From the NCBI GenBank assembly GCA_049999725.1, contig JBNGIS010008262.1:34465-72030 (forward strand): DNA of 37,566 nt. Direction: 5' to 3'. A program made the translations under genes and the position numbers. The stretch comes from Haplomitrium mnioides. Lineage: Eukaryota; Marchantiophyta; Haplomitriopsida; Calobryales. Positions 19,391-30,175 of the stretch are shown here, piece by piece (positions within the stretch are counted from its first letter, which is position 1; every line of letters begins with the position of its first letter). A model generated the notes under the pieces. It saw only the letters and a list, made by a program, of their open reading frames with translations. It had not been told where the DNA came from and made no database searches.

Positions 19391-22006
19391 TCCGTTTTCT
19401 AATTGACTATAGTAATGTTTTTAATTTTTGAATAGTACATTTAGTGCTAGGTTGAAGCTACAATGAATGCTTGATGTAGAGAATAGACAAGCTACCACTG
19501 ACTAGTACAGTCTATTAGCATTGAGACTTGCTCTAAAGCCACCAACTAAAGTCACATAAAAAAGATTGAGAGAACTAGAGGTAGAAAATGTAGAGAGGAT
19601 TTCTAGAAGATAAGATTGGCAAGACTTGAAGTTGTAAGGTGGCCCGAGAATATTTCAAATAAAAGAGAGATAGTTGCAAAGTTCTTGGAGAGGTTTGGCC
19701 AAGAGAATGTAAGTTTGGTAAGAAAAACTCTGTCGGAAGAATGTTTGCCAATGTGGAGGAAACGGCAGGTAGAGGAATTGGCTCTGAACCACATCGCATA
19801 GAGTCTCTAAGAAGATCCAAGAGAAGTTCTTCTAGACTTCATTGAAATAGTTTTCCCAATAGACTTGGCCAAAGCAATTTAGAGAGACAAAATTTCATGA
19901 GAAAAATCATTTCCCAGATCATATTATTTCAAATTTCTTGATTCAAAGACATATTTCAAGTAGAGTTGAAAACATATTGCTTACAGATTTTTTCATTTGC
20001 AAACACTCTTTGCATTTAGAATAATGCATTTCAGATATATTTCAAGTAGGGTCGATTTTAGTGTTGTAACGCTACTTTGTCTCCATTTTCCAATGTGAAC
20101 TCAAATTCTTGTTGATAGATTGACCTTCAATTTTCATTTTGAGCTATTTTTTTTGTAATTTTTCTTTCTACAAAAGTTTTCTTTGAGTATGAAGTTTTGT
20201 AATATTGATCATAGTAAGTTATACCAATATCTTTCTTCTCTTCACCAAGTGTAAACGATATGAAGTCTTGCCTCTTGCTGAGTTTTTTTTGTTTTCTATA
20301 GTTTTGCACATGTACCTCTTTGTATTTTCCTCACAGGATCTGCTCTTCACTTGTTAGATATATGATTCTTTATTTCTTCATTTTTCCGTTGTTTGTTGGA
20401 ATGCATAGGACAAATGTGGTAATTTTGGAGATAGCAAGTTCATCGCAACTACAAAAAGAGCTTCCTTCATCGACCTCCGACTTCAGTTCAAGCTGACATC
20501 AGCAACAACAATCTTTTCTCTTTTGACAATTTTTTTTCAAATAGTGTCAATATTTCTTCTTTCTTGCCATTTCTGATCGTTAGAAGGACAAGATCATACT
20601 TTGAATGATTCTAGGATTAAGAAGTCAAAAAGCAGCTTCAGAGTCATCAGCTATAACACATCTATTAGTGTGAATTGGAGTATCCCAAGGCTTGCATGAT
20701 TGTACCCAGTCTAATGGGCATCGTGCTGGTGTAAGGGGACTAAGGCTATGTATTTTGATAAACTCCTTGAAGCCTACATGATATAATGAAGCACCGCACT
20801 CAAACAAATTTTCATTAGTTGAAGAATTCTAGGAAAGATTGACGCAACAAATGGTTGGTAAGACTTCACACTATAATAAGTTTTCTCTTCTACCCTTGTC
20901 CATTGAAATGCACCATCAAAAAAAGACCTAGATCAGCTGCATTCTGGAAAGTTATTAAGAAATTGGAACTATGGTGCTCATAAAATCCACACATCATCTA
21001 GGTTGGCTACCTGCCTACAAGGAATGTGCATACACCCTCTCTACAAATTCTAAATACGCTTGGTTTATGACATGCAAGCATTAAATCTGTTCAACTTTGT
21101 GATCTACAACCATATACTGTCCAAACTGTTTGCTTGCCATGACCTCGACTTTTCCGCAAATTTATGGATTACAACTGGAACAAACTCTACTTGATCAAGT
21201 ACTCCAATGAATCTTCCCCAACTCTAGTACTCACTGCAAGAGAGTCTGATATTGGAAGCTCTCAAAATTTAAGTTTGAGATGGAATTCGAGGTAAACTCC
21301 ATGGGCAAAGCATTTGAATTGTTGGGAGCCCAACTCAATTTGACTGATTTCATGGTGATGTTAGATATATACTTCAAGGTAGAAAGCTTGTGCTTTCACT
21401 GCAATTGAATTGGAGAAGAGAAACCTTTGAAATTTGCTAAGAAAGAGGAGCAATAGCTCTGACATAGGAAGAAGATAGAAAACAAAAATGTAAGAAGAGA
21501 GTGCAAGAAGCTGAACTGCAGGGTGATGCTAAGGAGCAGGGCTAGAGATAAGTTTGTAATAAAGATGGCTGCTAGGAACTTCATAATAGGAAACGTTGAC
21601 ATATTAATCAAGAAGAAGCCCCCAATTTGGAGGGATCACATAGGAAAAAAAATAAAAAATTGTGCGGTGCTCTTGTTGTGAAAATTGTAAACCAACAAAA
21701 CATATTGCTTCAAGTTTGGTATAAAATTGTGACAAGGAACACTTATTCCAAAAGGATAAATCTTGCTTAATCGGATGAACTGATCACTCCCACTCTACTT
21801 GTCCTCTTTTTTGACCCATCAAGTTAATCCAACTATATATAACGAATGATGTGGAGCGCATTTGTTTGCTGCAAACTTAAAAATATCACACAAAAGGATA
21901 AATGATAGTATAATAGATTTTTTAACTTATTTTTTTCATCATTGTCATTGTACAAAACATTGGGGCCATTAGCTAGAAGCATATTTACACAATGCTCTTG
22001 AAGTTA
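19391..22006. other. About 2.6 kb without supported gene
   Basis: Short frames on both strands (for example 19575-19820 and 20625-20807) show no recognisable domain. I see no LTR pair, terminal inverted repeat or tandem array. It is probably degraded repeat DNA. Confidence 0.6.
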
Positions 22007-22206
22007 TGTTAGAATTAGAGGCAGAGAGATCAAGAACGCATGCACAAACACAATATGCAAGAATGTCTTCACTATACGGCAGGAGCGCCAACAAATACAG
22101 AGGGGAATGAGAGAGCATAGTGTGCATCTCAATCAACCCCTTATATATACATTAAGCTAACTGTGCTAACGTAACTGTGCTAAGGTGGCTGCCAAGTTAA
22201 CCGACA
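22007..22206 (-). mobile_element. Candidate 200-bp solo LTR
   Basis: It begins TGTTAGAATTAG and ends CCGACA, with GTTA on both outer sides (22003-22006 and 22207-22210). On the minus strand a good TATA box (TATATATAAGGGG, near 22140-22155) lies upstream of the segment ending TTCTAACA, the layout of a copia-type LTR. There are no internal domains. The right edge and the 4-bp duplication could be chance. Confidence 0.35.
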
Positions 22207-22589
22207 GTTAGAGCTCGTAACTTCAATAAGTTATACTCTAGAACTTAGCCTCTCCAAAGCTAGAGATATGATAAACATCAATTGAAATGAATAATGAAGT
22301 ATGTCATTTTCTTTCCCTTATTAATTTTCAAATAATGTGGTTCTTGAAGCTTAGTTCTTGCTGGTTTTTGCTTAATAATTGATCAAAATATTCTTATTTA
22401 ATATGTAAGCATTGCATAATTCATTTATTACTATAGTTTGGTCATTTTTGGACATGATTAGCCACTACAAGCTTACTTAATGCTTACAAAGCAAAAATGA
22501 TAAGTATAATAAGTACACTCAATTTTGTGTTGCACAGTCTTCAAAATAGTAAGGTGAATGCACATAGCCATATTGTGGTTGTTAGTTGT
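22207..22589. other. No recognisable feature
   Basis: AT-rich sequence between the candidate solo LTR and the minisatellite. The last 30 bp (TAAGAGAATAGTTTGGAGTC) resemble the outer edge of the block at 35940-36010 in reverse orientation. Confidence 0.5.
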
Positions 22590-23340
22590 TAGTAAGAGAA
22601 TAGTTTGGAGTCTATGCGTATAGGGGCTTGAGCAGCCTATCCACATTTGGGATTCAATAATCCATGCTTGCATGGGATTTAGCAGTCTATGCACATATAT
22701 GCTTTAGGGTTCTTGTTGAAGACTCTCGCTTGGAGTCCATGTGCGCATGGGCTTCACTAGTTTATACATATATAGGCTTCACGAGTCTATGTGCCCATAG
22801 GCTTCACTAGTTTATATGCACATATGCTTCACCAATCTATGTCCGTATAGGCTCTAAGGTTCTTGTTTAGGTTTCTCATTTGGAGTTCATGTGCGCATAG
22901 GCTTCACTAATCTATGCATGCATAAGCTCAAAGGTTCTTGTTTAGAATCCATGTGCGCATAGGCTTCACCAGTCTTTGCACACATATGCTTTAGGGTTTT
23001 TGCTTAGGATTCTCATTTGGAGTCCACGCGCACATGGGCTTCACCAACCTAGATGAGCATAAGCTTTAAATTTCTTGTTTATGATTCTTGTTTAGAGTCC
23101 ATGCGCACATGAGCCTCACCAATCTATGCTCGCATAAACTTTAAGATTCTTGTTTAGGATTCTCATTTGGAGTCCATGCGCACATAGGGCTCACTAGTTT
23201 AGTCTCCTCTAGGCTTCACCAATCTATATGTATAGGCAATCGGGTTCTTGTTTAGAATTCTCATTTGGAGTCAATATGAGCTTCAACACCCACAATAAGC
23301 AAAGACTTTAGGTTTCTAGTTCAAAGTCCATGTATACCTA
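22590..23340 (+). repeat. Minisatellite, about 75-bp units (left inverted block, outer part)
   Basis: The unit begins GAGTCCATGCGCACATGGGC, continues TTCACCAATCTATGC, then GCATAAGCTTTA, and ends TTCTTGTTTAGGATTC. Two units of exactly 75 bp follow each other near 23016-23170. Each unit holds two diverged halves of about 37 bp with the palindrome-like TATGCGCGCATA core. The array at 35570-35960 is the same family in reverse orientation. Confidence 0.8.
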
Positions 23341-23640
23341 CACACCTCCATTTGTTTGTATATGGTTTTTCATAAAACATATATGTTTTATCTAATTTTT
23401 GATAAATTTAGTGGATTTATAGTCATGTGATGTTTTAATAAAATATTTTAATAATTCAAAAGGTTTTTTTTATAAATTTTTTATTACAAAGAAAAATTTT
23501 AAAATATTATCTCTACATAAAATAAGTTTTTTGCATTTATAAACACATTTTTTTGAAAAAAACATCACAAATCTAAAATTGATGTTTTTCATCACTCATT
23601 ATCAAAAAATGGTATTTGCGATTTCCAAGTAAAATAAGAA
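23341..23640 (+). repeat. AT-rich tract (left inverted block, inner part)
   Basis: It contains ATATATGTTTTATCTAATTT, TTGATAAATTTAGT, TTTATAAACACATTTTTTTG and AAATTGATGTTTTT. The reverse complement of 35320-35560 contains the same words in the same order (ATATATGTTTTATTTTATTT, TTGATGAATTTAGT, TTTATAAAAAACG and AAATTTGATGTTTTT). Together with the minisatellite it forms a diverged inverted repeat around the methyltransferase-like gene. Confidence 0.65.
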
Positions 23641-23674
23641 CTTAGTAGCAGTTCCTGATTCAAAGTAGCGGATG

Positions 23675-24710
23675 TTATTCCACAACAATGCAGTCTTGTA
23701 TCAACTTCAGAACACAAACAAGGCCTGTGCCAAACCAAGAGCAAAGATCTAAGATCCAATCTTGGTCAGTTGACAAATGGTCAATGAAAAAATTGTGCAA
23801 AGCCTGAAATGTTTGGTACACATTCACATAATCATCATCTCTTGAATGTTTGAGTTTTGCCAAAATAGCTAGACAGCTGAAAACACTCTACATTATCTGT
23901 CATGGATGACCACTTGCATCATTGGATTGTAAGTTGAAGAGCTTCATGCTCCGCTCGCCCTCCTTTGTTCAGTAGCCCACAGTTCAGTACTTGTGGGTGT
24001 GAGTGATTCTAGGACCTTCTAAATGATGAATGTTGTTTTGTCCTTGTAATAAAAAAAATTCAGACATTGCAAAGTAACTAAAAGAAAAATAAACAACATA
24101 AACTAAAACATAAAAAATCAACACAAAACTTACCAGATGGCGTGGTCGATGGCACAACAAACCTCCAAAAAAGCATCCTCCATGATGTCAAATTGTTGAG
24201 AAGAATGAATGATGATGAAAGACCAAAAATCAAAAGTGGTAGCTGCTGCAAAAGAAGAGACTATGTCAAAAATTTTGTCTTTTGTAAAGGGCTCGTAATC
24301 ATCATGCTTGCATTCTTTTAAGTTATACTTGTAAGGAATATCAGAAATTGCTAAAGCGAAACTTCTTGGTTTCACCAAGCTCTTTAATTGTTGAGCACTG
24401 GACTCCTTGTGGACTTGACAAAACATTGTGTTGAGACCTTCAACATAAGACATTAAGTCATTGTCTTGTTCTTCAAACCCTCCTTTAGTTGGAAGGACAC
24501 CACCATCATTTAATTTCCTTGATTTTTACTCTCTGGCTTTCTGAAAGTGGAGTAGAAAGGCAGAAAGGTATGATACAAAGGTTAGGGATTGGTCTTGATC
24601 CTCATACGCTTCTTTGACCCTAGATCTCTTTCTCTGTTTCATAGCGGCCATCAATTTCTTGGCAAGTTGCCATTAAATCATTTTGTCAGCTTGTAAATAG
24701 CATGGAGAAA
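23675..24710 (-). pseudogene. Bacterial-type DNA amino-methyltransferase-like gene, downstream exons
   Basis: On the minus strand a single frame runs from the LTR edge at 24710. It passes KRSRVKEAYEDQDQSL, KGGFEEQDNDLMSYVEG and SFALAISDIPYKYNLKEC, then an FWSFIIIHSSQQFDIMEDAF stretch. DIPY (24331-24342) stands where these enzymes have the DPPY catalytic motif IV. After a likely 56-bp intron (24133-24078) the frame continues with EGPRITHTHKY, TKEGERSMKLFNLQS and HSRDDDYVNVYQTF. It ends with ILDLCSWFGTGLVCVLKL and DCIVVE (motif I, AdoMet binding, 23723-23749). Motif IV before motif I is the beta-class (N6-adenine/N4-cytosine, PF01555-like) order. Stops at 24678-24676, 24528-24526 and four in the second exon make it a pseudogene; three of those four could come from TGG or CGA to TGA. 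The family assignment is by eye. Confidence 0.68.
24078..24133 (-). other. Predicted short intron in the methyltransferase-like gene
   Basis: The minus strand has a consensus donor GTAAGT at 24133 and an acceptor TTATTTTTCTTTTAG ending at 24078. The length is 56 bp, with T-rich content. Removing it joins the upstream frame to the frame that contains motif I, which supports splicing. It is shorter than most plant introns, so a small deletion is possible. Confidence 0.6.
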
Positions 24711-26138
24711 TGTCGGCCAGGTATGTCTGAGTTTTTTCAATTTTTGTAAATTTTGAGCGTCTTAGCATGGTTGATTTCTCCAGTTTGTGCTAGCCTGTTG
24801 TGTGTTATTACATTTTGTTGTGATATTGTTGTTAAGCCAATCCTGCACCTCTCTACTCTTTCCCCTTTCCCTTCTCTTCCTTTCTTTTCTACCTTTCCCT
24901 GTGGATGTCATGAAGCTTGCAAGCCAATGGGGAGCCCTGTGGAATCCAGAGGAGTCAGGTAAGAAGGCTAGTAGGGGGATCAAAGGAACTTGCAGCAACA
25001 GGACAGAGGCAGGGCTGACAAGGGGGCGCAAGAAGGATCAAGCAGATGTGAGAGGGAGATTAGAAGAAAGGAGCCAACCACAATCGAGGAAGAATCCACG
25101 AGAGGAGTACGGGAGATGAAGGCGAGGGGGTGAATGTCCGAGTGCAGAACGGAGGAGCCAACCATTTGGACCACTGCAACCTCAATTCGCAACCATTCGT
25201 GGTGCACCATACCTTGATAGAGAGAAGAGCTCAAGGCAATCGAAGTGCAATTTAAATCGAAGAGAATAAGGCAGAACTAAGGAAGAACGACCCTCGGGAA
25301 GTTAACCAATGGCCGCAGTCCTGAGGAGTCCATGGAGCGCTGCGGAAACGTGGCAGCCCACCGCACACCGAGGGATTTTATGGACGACGTGGCAGCACCT
25401 ACGGGTCCGAAGAGTTCGACGGGATCAGCCTCCCTACGTGGGGTGCCCCAGTTAATTTGGTTCCGAACAGCCACCCTCAGTGGGCAGACCACTTAACGGG
25501 GATTCAACGGGAAGCCTAACTGGAGTCCAAGGGAAGAGGTGCAAAATGGTGACTTATCACGGGCTTGGCCAGACAAAGAGCAAGCAAGGCGAAATGATGA
25601 TCTATCGCTGATCCGGTGAAGCGGGGGAAAAGTTCGACAGAGTATAATCTGAAAGTTCGATAAGAGTATGTGGAGCGCATTGTTCTTATCACAAGGGGAT
25701 TCTGAATCGGCAATATATTGATGGTCTGACCAGATGAAGAGCGGAGGGTGCCGAAAAGGTGATGGAGCAACGATCTAGCCAGAGGAAGAAGCAAGGGACC
25801 AGAAGCTGAAAGGGTGACATATCGCAGTTCCGGAACTGGCAAGGACGAAAGTTCGACGGGGCAACGCTGAAAGTTTGAAAGGGATCAGTGGGGAGCCAGC
25901 CATAGTTCTTATATCAAGCGGACAGTAAGGCGAAGGGAACCTCAGTTCATATTGCGAGCGGGTGCCGAAACGGCAATAACAAGTAAAGTTCTTACTCAGC
26001 GAGGGACTATTTTGCGGATGACGTGGCATCCGCGGAAGAGGAGGCAACGCGGGTCAACCGCGGAATCCAGTCAACTGCGTCGGTCCGCCTACCCCCTTGC
26101 GGGGCGGCGTCGGATGGCGCGGCAACAGATGACGTGGT

Positions 26139-26235
26139 GGGATTCCGAGAAGCAACGGCGGGGTTCCGAAGGGCGACTGTGGGGTTCTGCAAAGCGACGG
26201 TGGGATTCCGAGAAGCGACGGCGGGGTTCGGGGGC
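26139..26235 (+). repeat. 21-bp tandem repeat in the 5' LTR, 4.5 copies
   Basis: Units start at 26139, 26160, 26181, 26202 and 26223 with GGGATTCCGAGAAGC or GGGGTTCCGAAGGGC, and end CGACGGC or similar. GC-rich and exactly in register. The same array is in the 3' LTR at 31611-31705. Confidence 0.85.
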
Positions 26236-27948
26236 ATTTTGCGGATTACGTGGCGCTCATGCGGGCCTCTAGAAATCTGCAGGAATATTAGAGATTCCTT
26301 GAGAATATTGAATCTTTGTGAATTGCGTGGTACCTCTGCGGGATCTGGGAATCTGCAAAATATTAGAGATTCCTTGGGAATCTTGAGCTTTACGGATTAT
26401 GAGGAATCCAACGGGCTCCCTCGACGCGCCACATGTCAGCTGTCCGACGCCCAAAGGATCTCACGGGTTGTCAAGCTAAAACGAGGAAAAAACAAAGGGA
26501 AAATGTATGCCTACTCAAACGCCAATTGCTAGAGCTACAAGTGTCAGCTTCGCGTGACATCACTCTTGTTGGGAAGAAATTGACAAAGCGCAGCTGTCGG
26601 CGCCAATGTCAAGCTCTGAATTTGGAAGGAGACCCACCTGCGGGCTGTGCAAAAAGGCGGGATGCACCTCTAGGCCATCAGATAAGTGAAACAGGGACCT
26701 TCAAGGAAGGGCGATGATGAATCATCAATGCTGGAGGGGAAACAAGCGAGGAGATAGACTCGCTCGCTCAATGGCTATGGGGACTGTTTTTTGGGTGCAA
26801 AGAAAGCAGCGGGATACAAAGGAGAGAGTTCTGGTGAGACCTTTGGTGAAGTGGATGGACTCGTGAAGGAAGGCCATCATAGGGTGGAGGTGGACTGAGG
26901 AGGTGTTGGGAATCGCTGAGCAGAAGGCTCTAGAGGCTCAGACTACTCAAGTGTACTCACATTTGAAGGCGGACCAACATTTGGAGGTGGACCATCTCTC
27001 AAAGGAGAAGAGGATTCTTTCGGTTTGTATTTCGTGAGGGGCAGCCAAGGGGGAGTCCTGGTGTCGTCTCAGCTTTGATTTGTGCAGGAGATCAGTCTTG
27101 GCATAATTCGAAGAGGGTTGTTGGTATTACAATCTTGTGGAGAAGGGAGAAGAGTGGCCACGTTAGTGCCTGCGCACTACGTGGAAGATCCAGCCAATTC
27201 TCGGGTGGAGTGGGTATCCAGCAGCTGGGAGGGCTGTCTTCCAGAGGTGGAAGTTAAAGAAATCCTCTTCCAAACCTTAGGAAGTAAATTCAGGGCTTCT
27301 CGCGAGGGAAGTTGACAAACTATCTCGAGGAGTAAGAGGAAGTCTGGAATTGTTGAACAAAGGTTGGAGGAGAGATGGGTTCTTGAAAGGTGAACAAGGC
27401 AGGCAATGTTGGCAGGACAGGGCGTAGGTGTAGGTGTGTCTATGTTTAGGTGTGTTGTTAGATTGGTGTTCTGTTTGTAAATCAGTGAGGTTCTTTGTTT
27501 TAGGGGGCCTGCATTCCATTTATCAGATCCTGAGGACACCCTGGGCAGGGGAAGTCAAGACTAACCGCATTATATTGTGATAATTGGATGATGGGATCTA
27601 TTTCCCTTTTGTGTACAACGTGATTGGGTCCAGATCTGGGCTTTGAAGTATATTTCGGAAATTATTCAGCAGCGTATCGATCCACCTGTGTGTGTCCTTG
27701 AGAAATGCATGTGAATGAGCAAGGTGGCTGCTGAAGAACTCACCAAGAGGCCATTACAGACCAGAATCAGATACTCTATTCTAATTGCCCCTATCTTCCA
27801 AGTGGCACCTTCCGAGGTTAAGGCCTAGAGAAGGGGTGTGACCTATATCTGTGGGCAGTGGAGTGTGTGCTTGGGTGTTATTGAGTGTTGTGCAGCACTC
27901 CAGAGTTGGTAAGTAGAAGTTGGGGGCCATACGGTGCAAAGCCCCTCC

Positions 27949-27955
27949 CATAAAA
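27949..27955 (+). promoter_or_regulatory. TATA-like box of the 5' LTR, mutated
   Basis: It reads CATAAAA in the context CCCCTCC-box-GGTCCCG. The same place in the 3' LTR (33439-33445) has TATAAAA, so the 5' copy has probably lost its promoter by one T-to-C change. Confidence 0.6.
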
Positions 27956-28035
27956 GGTCCCGAAACACTAAGTCAGCCCTTAAGTGAGGTTAACTCTGTC
28001 GGAAAAGAGTTAAGGCTCTGACCAAGGGGCTGACA

Positions 28036-28070
28036 TTACAATTTTTTTGGCGATCATGGCGGGACAAAAG
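28036..28070 (+). other. PBS region of element C
   Basis: Directly after the LTR comes TTACAATTTTTTTGGCGATC, then ATGGCGGGACA. The TTTTTGGCG start resembles PBS regions of Tat/Athila-type plant elements (TGGCG...), but I cannot assign the tRNA from memory with certainty. Confidence 0.5.
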
Positions 28071-28201
28071 AATTCTGGAAAATTAACCTTGCATTAATTT
28101 GTTAAACTGAAGTGGAGCAAGGAAAAGAATTCTGGAATTCCGGGAGCAGCCTAGCACCAAAAAGAAAAAGAAATAAAAGACCAACAATGAGGCGACATTC
28201 A

Positions 28202-28713
28202 AAGCACCGCTGGTTTACCCAAGTTTTAGAAGAGGAGCACGTACATAGTATAACTCACTCGCTCTCTATGTCTAGAGTCCTTGGGAGGAGTTCAAGGGTC
28301 AGTTTCTGATGGAGTTTGAAGAGGGTGGGACTCTCATCCAGCTGGAACAGATCAGAAAAAAGAGGGGTGAATCAGTGATTACCTTTGTTGACCGATTCAT
28401 TGAGTTGGTTTCCCAACTCCTATGGTAGCCCGCCGACGAGATGTTGGTCACATGGTTCGTGGCATCCTTGAGGAGGAAAGAGAGAGTATGGATGGAGCTG
28501 GCCAAGCTCACGTGTTTCCGGGAGGCAATTCTTGAGGCCCAGAGATGCGAGACCTATAAGGGAGCGAGCCAGCAACATCCAAGGCAACAAAGGCAACCAA
28601 GGAAAAGAGAGGTAAGCACTCTTCTCAACGCAAGCATCGCAGGAAAAATCAGAGGTGGGAAGAGTCAGATGAGGGAGAGGACCAGCTCCAGGGGTATTGG
28701 ATATATGTGGTAG
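28202..28713 (+). pseudogene. Gag capsid domain (element C), broken
   Basis: The main frame from 28276 reads SPWEEFKGQFLMEFEEGGTL, IQLEQIRKKRGESVITFVDR, FIELVSQLLW, a TAG (28426-28428), and PADEMLVTWFVASLRRKERV. It continues with TCFREAILEAQRCE. This is the retrotransposon Gag pattern (W..F...F...F, then GES...Y/F..RF..L). Upstream, KHRWFTQVLEEEHV (28202-28246) is in another frame and TAG at 28273-28275 precedes the main one. Near 28600-28610 the natural continuation shifts by one frame into the acidic protein. No zinc knuckle is visible. Confidence 0.8.
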
Positions 28714-29993
28714 AACGACCAGCACAAGATCAAGCTCAACCAATGGTCCTAACAAGTGCAGACTGCCAGTCAGAATTCAGCAAGTATACTGATTCAGCCC
28801 AATTGCCTTCAGATCTGGAACTCAGCAATGAGGTAGAGGTTGCAAACTCTGCCTCAGAGCTGGTTTGTGTAGACAAAGAATTGGAGGAGGAGGCAAGCCG
28901 CCCTACCACACCGAAGGACACATTGAAGGGAGTGGCCCACCCCATAAACAAAGAATTCGAGGAGGACTGTTGCTGGTCTAACCTTGAGTCAGAGCTAAAA
29001 GGGGAGTTGCCATCAATGTACTCAGTAAAGGGCAGTCAGGACGAGCAACTGCTTAGTGTAGTTGAGTTAGAACCCCCTCAAGTGGAGGAAGTAAGGCCAA
29101 CCGAGATAGTAGGTTGCATCCAGGAGGACCAACCTCGGTCGAGCCCTGAGTCTGAGCTAAAAGGGGAGTGGGAAGCTGCTCTCTCACTTTCTGATGAATG
29201 CAAACCTGAACCAGAAGACCTGGTTGGGACAGACCTGGACCAGATCTTAAAAGGGGAGTGGGAAGCTGCCCTCTCATTTTTTGATGAATGCAAGCTGGCA
29301 GAAGAGGACCAAGGTGGGGCAAAGCAGGAGCAGGTCTTAAAAGAGGAGTGCCCCACCGACAGCTTGCACAATGGCCCATGTGAAGACCAACAGCACGACG
29401 AGGCTGAAGTGCCCCAACATGGTGAGGAGGAGATTGGTGCAGACCTAGGGCAGGCCATAAAAGGGGAGTTCTTCAATCGTGATTTTGGTAGTGGCAACCT
29501 CCAAGACCCACCACGTTGTGCAGCTCAAGGAGATATCCAGCAAGTGGGGGAGTGGAGGTTATCAGGGGTGGACGGTTGCAACCTTGAAGACCAGCAACTA
29601 GCTGATGTTGAAACTCAACACCAACTAGTGGAGAAAGTCAACAATATGGAAGGGTGGCCAACCACCTCAAGCGAACGAACCTCGAGCATGTGCAAAAGTC
29701 TGCTCAACCGAGAAGAAGATATGAAAGGCAGCCCAATAGCACTGGCCCTTGTACAGTTTTGTTATGTTTCCACACCAGTCATGTGTGGTGTTTTTGTTTG
29801 TTCTTGTTTTGCTGGGTTAACTTTTGGGGGATTTTTTGTGTTTCCCCCAAAGTGTCATGAAAAAGGCCAGCAGAGTGGCTTGAGGAAGAAGAACGGAAGG
29901 TGGCAGCCAAGAGGGCCACAGATCTGGGCAGGCATCCAGCGTGAACCAGAATATATTGACTCAGCTTTCATATGGGATCCAGGCCAGAGATAG
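28608..29993 (+). CDS. Acidic repeat protein downstream of Gag (element C)
   Basis: A long open frame runs to TAG at 29991-29993. It is open upstream to about 28599 (GKHSSQRKHRRKNQRWEESD, GEDQLQGYW), so it probably was a C-terminal extension of Gag, now separated by one frameshift. The first ATG is at 28743. Counting from 28707, it is rich in Glu/Asp/Gln and contains five motifs of the type (Q/E)-x-(L/I)K(G/E)E, at residues 97, 151, 181, 211 and 251. Residues 151-180 and 181-210 are a tandem pair of 30-residue units starting LKGEWEAALS. Residues 344-380 are hydrophobic (QFCYVSTPVMCGVF, FGGFFVF) and the tail is basic with WQPRGPQIW. No known family is recognised. A Gag accessory or envelope-like role is only a guess. 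Confidence 0.55.
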   Translation, partial: RGKHSSQRKHRRKNQRWEESDEGEDQLQGYWIYVVERPAQDQAQPMVLTSADCQSEFSKYTDSAQLPSDLELSNEVEVANSASELVCVDKELEEEASRPTTPKDTLKGVAHPINKEFEEDCCWSNLESELKGELPSMYSVKGSQDEQLLSVVELEPPQVEEVRPTEIVGCIQEDQPRSSPESELKGEWEAALSLSDECKPEPEDLVGTDLDQILKGEWEAALSFFDECKLAEEDQGGAKQEQVLKEECPTDSLHNGPCEDQQHDEAEVPQHGEEEIGADLGQAIKGEFFNRDFGSGNLQDPPRCAAQGDIQQVGEWRLSGVDGCNLEDQQLADVETQHQLVEKVNNMEGWPTTSSERTSSMCKSLLNREEDMKGSPIALALVQFCYVSTPVMCGVFVCSCFAGLTFGGFFVFPPKCHEKGQQSGLRKKNGRWQPRGPQIWAGIQREPEYIDSAFIWDPGQR

Positions 29994-30166
29994 CCATCAT
30001 GATAGTGTAGGAGTTTTGGTCTGTTTGTTCCCGTGTTGTGTGAGTGGTGCGTAGTGTGGTGACCAGGTCGACAAGGGTGCCCAACAAGGAAGATCAGAGC
30101 GGTGGCCACAGAGAAGCCCAAGAAGGTCAAAAGGAGGAAGGGTGTTTGCGGGGTCGCTGCACAATT

Positions 30167-30175
30167 AAAGGAGAG
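30167..30175 (+). other. Polypurine tract (element C)
   Basis: AAAGGAGAG lies three bases before the 3' LTR start (TTA, then TGTCGG). This is the expected place for the plus-strand primer in reverse transcription. Confidence 0.65.

Larger units (their letters stand above)
24711..28035 (+). repeat. 5' LTR of element C
   Basis: It starts TGTCGGCCAGG and ends GGCTGACA (TGTC/GACA terminal inverted repeat). The TATA-like box CATAAAA (27949-27955) lies about 80 bp from the end, so nearly the whole LTR is U3. The open frames within it are not conserved as proteins between the two LTRs and I treat them as noise. Confidence 0.9.

Noticed and set aside
19575-19820. Overlapping plus and minus frames near 19.6-19.8 kb
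   Set aside because: Neither shows a domain or a supporting neighbour; they mirror each other.
18990-23340. CRISPR array
   Set aside because: Repeats of 37 bp were considered, but units abut without unique spacers, are strongly diverged, and the window is eukaryotic.
26007-26237. Repetitive peptide (ASRNPTVALQNPTVAL type) as a structural protein
   Set aside because: It is the translation of the 21-bp tandem repeat (7 codons); other strands and frames give equally long repeats.
24753-27539. Many open frames of 60-120 codons inside the 5' LTR
   Set aside because: They overlap on both strands, differ in length and frame between the two LTRs, and show no domain; GC-rich LTR DNA makes such frames by chance.
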